NCBI RefSeq assembly: GCF_011058215.1
Contig: NZ_JAALFG010000002.1
Coordinates: 310,001-374,000 of the forward strand
From: Devosia aurantiaca
GTDB lineage: Bacteria > Pseudomonadota > Alphaproteobacteria > Rhizobiales > Devosiaceae
Reading direction: 5' to 3'
Length of the DNA: 64,000 nucleotides
Under the pieces are notes generated by a model. That model did no database searches. It was given only the letters and a program-made list of their open reading frames with translations, and was not told where the DNA came from. Every line of letters begins with the position of its first letter. Within the stretch, counting starts at the first letter, position 1. The translations under genes and the position numbers were made by a program. Positions 59,320-64,000 of this stretch are shown piece after piece.

Positions 59320-60319
59320 GCGCCGTGATGGACACCACTGCCCCCAAAGCGCGCGACGTGCTGCTGCAGGTGCAAAACCTCAAGAAGTACTTCCCCATCA
59401 GCGGCGGCGTGCTCAACCGCGTCGTCAACAATGTCAAAGCCGTCGATGACGTCAGCTTCGACGTGTTGCGCGGCGAGGTCGTCGGCCTTGTCGGCGAATC
59501 CGGATCCGGAAAGACCACCGTCGGCCGCACTGTGCTGCGCCTTGCCGAACCCACCAGCGGCTCCATCGACTTCGACGGCGCCGACATCGCCAAGCTCCCC
59601 AAGCCCGAGATGCGCCGCTACCGCAAGCGCATGCAGATCGTCTTCCAGGATCCCTACGCCAGCCTCAACCCGCGCGAGAAAATCCGCACCGTCCTCGGCC
59701 ACGCACTGGCAATGCACAACGTCGTTCCACCCTCCGAACGCGAAGACCGCATCGTCGCACTGCTCGAACAGGTGGGCCTCAGCGGCGACTACCTCGACCG
59801 CTTCCCGCATGAATTCTCGGGCGGTCAGCGCCAGCGCATCGGCATCGCCCGCGCCCTGGCCGTGGAGCCCGATTTCATCGTCGCCGACGAACCCGTCTCG
59901 GCCCTCGACGTCTCGATCCAGGCTCAGGTCGTCAACCTGCTCGACGACCTCAAGACCAAGTTCAACCTGACGATGCTCTTCATCGCCCACGATCTTGCCG
60001 TGGTCGAGCACATCAGCGACCGCGTCATCGTGATGTATCTGGGCCGCATCATGGAGATCGCCCCGACGCGCACGCTCTACCGCGCGCCCAACCACCCCTA
60101 CACCAAAGCCTTGCTCTCGGCCGTCCCCAGCCCCGACATTCACGCCAAGAAAGAGCGCATCATCCTCAAGGGCGATATTCCCAGCCCGATCAACCCCCTT
60201 CCGGCTGCGTCTTCCGCACCCGTTGCCCCATGGCGATTCCCGACTGCGCCAAGATCGTGCCCGTGCTCAAGGAAGTGACACCGGGCCAGTTCGCAGCCTG
60301 CATTCGCACGGCGCCCTAA
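59316..60319 (+). CDS. ABC transporter ATP-binding protein, DppF/OppF type
   Basis: About 334 residues after restoring one C at 60194-60198; the repaired end reads [29 protein letters not shown] and stops at 60317-60319, recovering the cysteine-containing oligo_HPY tail. Walker [11 protein letters not shown]-loop [11 protein letters not shown], signature SGGQRQR, Walker [14 protein letters not shown]-loop [20 protein letters not shown] is a DppF-type N-terminus. ATGA overlap with the DppD-type gene. Confidence 0.93.
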
Positions 60320-60343
60320 ACCATTGCCGACCAGGATTTTTCG

Positions 60344-62013
60344 ATGACCGACCTCGACGTCAAATTCGACCGCTATTACACGTATGACGAAATGACCGAG
60401 CGCCTCCGCGCCCTGGTCGCCGCATACCCGCATCTTGCCACCATGACCTCGCTGGCCAAGAGCTTCCAGGGTCGCGACGTCTGGCTCATCGAGATCAGCA
60501 ATCCCAAGACCGGCCCTGCTGCCGAAAAGCCCGGCTATTACATTGACGGCCAGATCCACGCCGAGGAACACGCCACCTCCGCCGCCGCTCTTTATGCCGT
60601 CTTTCACCTTCTGACCAAGTACGGCGAAGACGAGGAAGCCACCCGCCTCGTCGACAGCCAGGTCTTCTACATCCTGCCGCGCATCAACCCCGATGGCGCC
60701 GAACTCTCGCTTGTCCCGCCCTACTACAACTGGTGTGGTAATGGCCGCTTCATGCCCGGCGCCGACCGCCTCGAAGGCCTGATCCCCGAGGACATCGACG
60801 GCGATGGCTATATCGTCTGGATGCGCGTCCCCGACAGTAAGGGCGAGTGGAAAAAAGCGCCACCAATCCGGACATTATGGTCCAGCGCAAGCCGGGCGAA
60901 GAAGGCGGCCAATACTACCGCCTTTATCCCGAGGGCACGGTGCGCAATTTCGATGGCGTCAACGTCCCCGTCGAAAAGCCCTTCGACGGCAACATGAACC
61001 GCAACTTCCCCACCCACTGGTCACCCCAGGAATATGGCGCCGGCATCCATCCGCTCTCCGAGCCCGAAGCCTTTGGCATGGCCAAGTTCATCCTCGACCA
61101 TCCCAATATCTGCGGCATGTGCGCCTACCACACCCACGGCGGCATCATCCTCAGGCCGTCGATGACCAAGCCCGACACCGCCATGAGCGCGCGCGACATC
61201 AACCTCTATAAGGAAATCGGCAAGGTCGGCACCGAGCTCACCGGCTATCCCACGGTCTCGATCTACGAGGAATTCACGCCGGACAAATCCGTCGTCCGCC
61301 GCGGCGGCCTCATGGACTGGACCTATGAGGAGATGGGCATCATCTCCTTTGGCACCGAGCTTTGGGATCTCGAACGCACCGCCGGCGTCCCCAAGGAAGG
61401 CTATTACAACCTCTACCCGCGCAACGAAGAGGTCCAGCAAAAGGTCTACGACTACGTCAAGGCCAACATGGCCGAAAAAGGCTGGCGCGACTGGAAGCCC
61501 TTCGACCACCCGCAACTCGGCAAGATCGAGATCGGCGGCATGGTCAATATTTGGAGCTACCGCAATCCGCCGGGCAGCCTGCTCGAGGACATGGTTCGCC
61601 AGAACATCCTCTTTAACCTCAAGCACGCCGCAGCGGCCCCGCAGGTCAAGGTCGACGAGATCGGCGTAACGGCGGTCGGCACCGATCTCTACAAGGTCCG
61701 CGCCGTCGTCTCCAACCACGGCTACCTGCCGTCCAACCTCTCCGACGTCGCCGTCGCCAATAAGGTCGCAAAGCCTGTCACCGTCTCGATCGTCGTCGAC
61801 GGCGGCGAACTGGTGATGAACCCGCAGACAGCCGATCTCGGCAACCTCGCCGGCCGCAACGAGCGGCTCTATCCCTGGTCCCCTTGGGGCCAGCAATGGA
61901 CCGCCAACGGCAAGCCTGTCGAGTGGCTGGTGCGCGCGCCGCAGGGCAGCACTATCACCGTCACCAGCCAGTCCGAAAAGGGCGGCACCCATCGGCGTAC
62001 ACACACGCTTTGA
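60344..62013 (+). CDS. M14-family zinc carboxypeptidase
   Basis: About 556 residues after restoring one A at 60851-60856 (junction GEWKKSATNPD). Zinc ligands: DGQIHAEEHATS (HxxE) and the His in MCAYHTHGG; the Arg/Asn substrate clamp in GNMNRNFPTHW; catalytic Glu in SFGTELWDLE. The C-terminal 110 residues are a beta-sandwich (VVSNHGYLPSNLSDVAV...KGGTHRRT). No signal peptide is visible, so it likely acts after import. AGGA precedes the ATG. Last gene of the rightward operon. Confidence 0.92.
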
Positions 62014-62068
62014 ACGAAAACGGCGGGTCATCGACCCGCCGCCTCATCCCGGCTCCTGTCCCCCACTG

Positions 62069-62095
62069 GCCTCCGCACCCTCAAGGTTCGGAGGC
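62069..62095 (+). terminator. Intrinsic terminator of the rightward operon
   Basis: GCCTCCG/CGGAGGC stem (7 bp, with an inner ACC/GGT pairing) followed by ATTTTTA on the plus strand, 55 bp after the M14 stop and just before the convergent SDR stop. Confidence 0.75.
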
Positions 62096-62099
62096 ATTT

Positions 62100-62819
62100 T
62101 TATGCGCGGGCAAGCTCCTGCACCATGTCCCAGGCGCGGATGCGCTGGTCGTTGATGCCGCTGGCATCCTGCAGCGCCAGATGCACGAAAGCCGGCGCCA
62201 GCTCCATCGGATCCTTCCAGATCTTGCGCGTTTCTTCGCTATAGGTGACCTCGCTCATCGCCGTATGCATCGGATGCCCCGGCGTGATCGTGTTCACCGA
62301 CACGTTGAACGGCGTAAACTCCTGCGACAACGATCGCGACAGCCCTTCGAGCCCGAACTTCGACGCACAATAGGTCGTTTCGTCCAGCCCACCGACCACG
62401 CCCGCATTGCTCGAAACGTTGATGATCGCCCCTGCTCGACGCGCCTTCATGCCCGTCGCCACCGCACGCGTGCAAAGGAACGGTCCGCGCAGGTTGACCG
62501 CCATCAGCCGGTCCCAGTCGGCGACGCTGACTTCTTCCACCGGCTTGAAGAAGATGATGCCGGCATTGTTGACCAGAATGTCGATCCGGCCCGCTTCCGC
62601 TTCGATCGCTGCCATGGTGGTAGCCACATCGTCGGCATCCGTCACATCCATTCGGCGCGGCCGGATGTCGCCCGCCTCTTCGGCAAGCGTCGCCACTTCC
62701 TCGCCCAGCATGTCGAGAGCGAAGACATTGGCGCCCTCCTGCGCATAAAGCCGCGCCACGGCACGGCCAAGGCCGCGCGCAGCGCCTGTCACCACCGCAA
62801 TCTTGCCCGCAAGCTTCAT
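62100..62819 (-). CDS. SDR-family oxidoreductase
   Basis: 239 residues, classical SDR. VTGAARGLGRAVA, DMLGEEV (Asp suggests NAD), NNAGIIFF, catalytic Ser in NVSSNAG and Tyr/Lys in TTYCASKFG. The tail resembles that of the SDR at 32578 (PMELAPAFVHLALQDASGINDQRIRAWDMVQELA against a similar end), so the two may act on related substrates. It overlaps the next upstream SDR gene by ATGA. Confidence 0.92.
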   Translation of the reverse strand: MKLAGKIAVVTGAARGLGRAVARLYAQEGANVFALDMLGEEVATLAEEAGDIRPRRMDVTDADDVATTMAAIEAEAGRIDILVNNAGIIFFKPVEEVSVADWDRLMAVNLRGPFLCTRAVATGMKARRAGAIINVSSNAGVVGGLDETTYCASKFGLEGLSRSLSQEFTPFNVSVNTITPGHPMHTAMSEVTYSEETRKIWKDPMELAPAFVHLALQDASGINDQRIRAWDMVQELARA

Positions 62820-63580
62820 GTCGCGATCCTTCCGCCGTCGATGACGAGCCCGATGCCGGTCACGAAGGACGATTGCTTAGACGCCAGATACAGCACCGCT
62901 TCCCCGATCTCCTCGCCCGTGCCCATGCGGCCGAGCGGCGTAATCGAGCGCCACTTCTGTTCGAGCGCTTCCTTGTCTACCGCCTTTTCGAGGTTGCGCT
63001 GGTTCATGCCTGTGTCGATGACGCCGGGATTGATGGCATTGCACCGAATGTTCCGCGCCGCATATTCGATCGCGATGACGCGGGTCATCGACATGATCGC
63101 GCCCTTCGATGCCGCATAGCTCAAGTTGCCACCAACATTGGCGAAGGCAGAAACCGAGGAATTGTTGACGATCGTGCCGCCGCCATTGCGCAGCAGCGCC
63201 GGGATGGCATGCTTGCAACCGAAGAACGTGCCCTTGAGATTGATGTCGATAACACGCTCGAACAGCGCTTCGCTCACCTCGTCAGATGGGGTCACTGGCT
63301 GCTCGATACCGGCATTGTTGAAGATCGTATCGAGCTTGCCATGGTCCGCTTCCGCCTTGGCGATCAGCGCCGCGACATCGGCTTCTTTCGAAACATCGGT
63401 TCGCAGGAAGCTGAGCTTGAAATTGCTCGCCTGCGCCTCTGCGGCGAGCTTGGCTCCGCCTTCCGCATCAACGTCGCCGACCATGACCGACGCACCTTCG
63501 CGGGCGAACAACATCGCCGTGTCCCGTCCCATGCCGCCGGCCCCGCCGGTGATGACGGCGACCATGCCCTCAAGTCTCAT
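62816..63580 (-). CDS. SDR-family oxidoreductase
   Basis: 254 residues, classical SDR of the 3-oxoacyl reductase/glucose dehydrogenase type. ITGGAGGMGRDTA, VGDVDAEGG, NNAGIEQP, Ser in VNNSSVSAF, YAASKGA and the C-terminal VTGIGLVIDGGRIA. NAD-type Asp after strand 2. It lies between the other SDR and the hydantoinase-like gene with 4-bp overlaps on both sides. Confidence 0.93.
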   Translation of the reverse strand: MRLEGMVAVITGGAGGMGRDTAMLFAREGASVMVGDVDAEGGAKLAAEAQASNFKLSFLRTDVSKEADVAALIAKAEADHGKLDTIFNNAGIEQPVTPSDEVSEALFERVIDINLKGTFFGCKHAIPALLRNGGGTIVNNSSVSAFANVGGNLSYAASKGAIMSMTRVIAIEYAARNIRCNAINPGVIDTGMNQRNLEKAVDKEALEQKWRSITPLGRMGTGEEIGEAVLYLASKQSSFVTGIGLVIDGGRIAT

Positions 63581-64000
63581 GCTGTTTCTCCCAAGGCCAG
63601 CGCCTCGCGTACGCGGTCTGCGCCATAGTCGCGTTCAGCCGCCGCTTTCGTGATCTTTTCTTCCCGCAGGTCCTGCGCCAAGGCAGACAAGGGGCGCTCA
63701 CCCGGATCGCCAAATCCACCGCCGCCAAGCGTCTCGACGCGCAGCGTCTCCCCCTTGTTGAGGATCAGCCCAGAAGCCTTTGAGTGCAGCGCCTCTTCGC
63801 CCGCTGTTCGGGGATTGCGGAGAATACGCGTCACATTCGAAGACTTGCCGCCCGCAACGCCAGGAGCCGGAACGATGTGGGCGTCAGACCGCGCCGAAAA
63901 CGTCGTGTTATCCTCGCGCACCCGGATCTGCCGCGCCATGCCCATGCCCCCGCGATGCCGACCGGCGCCGCCGCTATCCGGCACAAGGCAATATTCCTCG
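63577..64000 (-). CDS. Hydantoinase B/oxoprolinase-like protein (partial, 5' end outside window)
   Basis: Only the C-terminal about 140 residues are inside the window; the frame is still open at base 64000 (it reads EEYCLVPDSGGAGRHRGGMG from the edge). PDSGGAGRHRGGMGM and GGGGFGDPGERP are signatures of the HyuB/oxoprolinase beta subunit, which with HyuA opens hydantoins or 5-oxoproline using ATP. The HyuA gene would be expected just beyond the edge. The enzyme type fits the ring-opening activities encoded next door. Confidence 0.85.
   Translation of the reverse strand, partial: EEYCLVPDSGGAGRHRGGMGMARQIRVREDNTTFSARSDAHIVPAPGVAGGKSSNVTRILRNPRTAGEEALHSKASGLILNKGETLRVETLGGGGFGDPGERPLSALAQDLREEKITKAAAERDYGADRVREALALGETA

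Overview
The window looks like chromosomal DNA of a GC-rich alphaproteobacterium of the order Hyphomicrobiales, possibly the Devosia group. The order is inferred from a BcsN-type cellulose operon, a fused CysN/CysC protein, Porin_2-like N-termini and an HWE histidine kinase. The genus is a guess.

Layout. 1-3 kb holds nusG and secE, small proteins, and tRNA-Trp, tRNA-Gly and tRNA-Tyr on mixed strands. 3.1-12.8 kb holds an omptin-family outer-membrane protease and a cellulose operon transcribed bcsN-bcsA-bcsB-bcsZ-TPR protein. 12.9-23.3 kb is housekeeping: rlmB, an alditol-oxidase-like flavoprotein, a VOC protein with a divergent WYL regulator, a polysaccharide deacetylase, a UPF0178 protein, a REP-like palindrome, formaldehyde dehydrogenase (frmA), a DUF1345 protein, and cysD-cysNC for sulfate activation. 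23.5-30.1 kb starts at tRNA-Thr and is a more AT-rich accessory stretch rich in outer-membrane proteins. It includes two tandem proteins that join a rhizobial porin N-terminus to a YadA-like anchor. 30.1-32.4 kb encodes a response regulator and an HWE histidine kinase.

32.6-62.0 kb is the most interesting part: a bidirectional catabolic supercluster. Two tightly coupled operons diverge from about 48.8-49.0 kb, where a perfect 16-bp palindrome lies. The leftward arm has 16 genes: M32 carboxypeptidase, aminotransferase, VOC protein, aspartoacylase-like protein, PuuE-like deacetylase, ureidoglycolate-lyase-like protein, DapA-like aldolase, GntR regulator, epimerase, two Gfo/Idh/MocA oxidoreductases, two peptide-type binding proteins, two permeases and an SDR. 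The rightward arm has 10 genes: two DUF4438 proteins, an AllD/Ldh_2-type dehydrogenase, a creatinase-like M24 protein, an amidohydrolase, an aminotransferase, an unknown TIM-barrel-like protein, a cyclic amidohydrolase, the two transporter ATPases and an M14 carboxypeptidase. Together they look like uptake and dismantling of an amide-rich compound with peptide-like and ureide-like bonds. The substrate is unknown. At the right edge, two SDRs and a truncated hydantoinase-B-like gene run leftward.

Caution. About 26 recognisable genes are interrupted by single-base shifts, nearly all in short homopolymer runs (mostly one base missing), and all keep intact motifs on both sides. This is what an unpolished long-read assembly looks like, so these genes are annotated as whole CDSs with the shift noted, not as pseudogenes.
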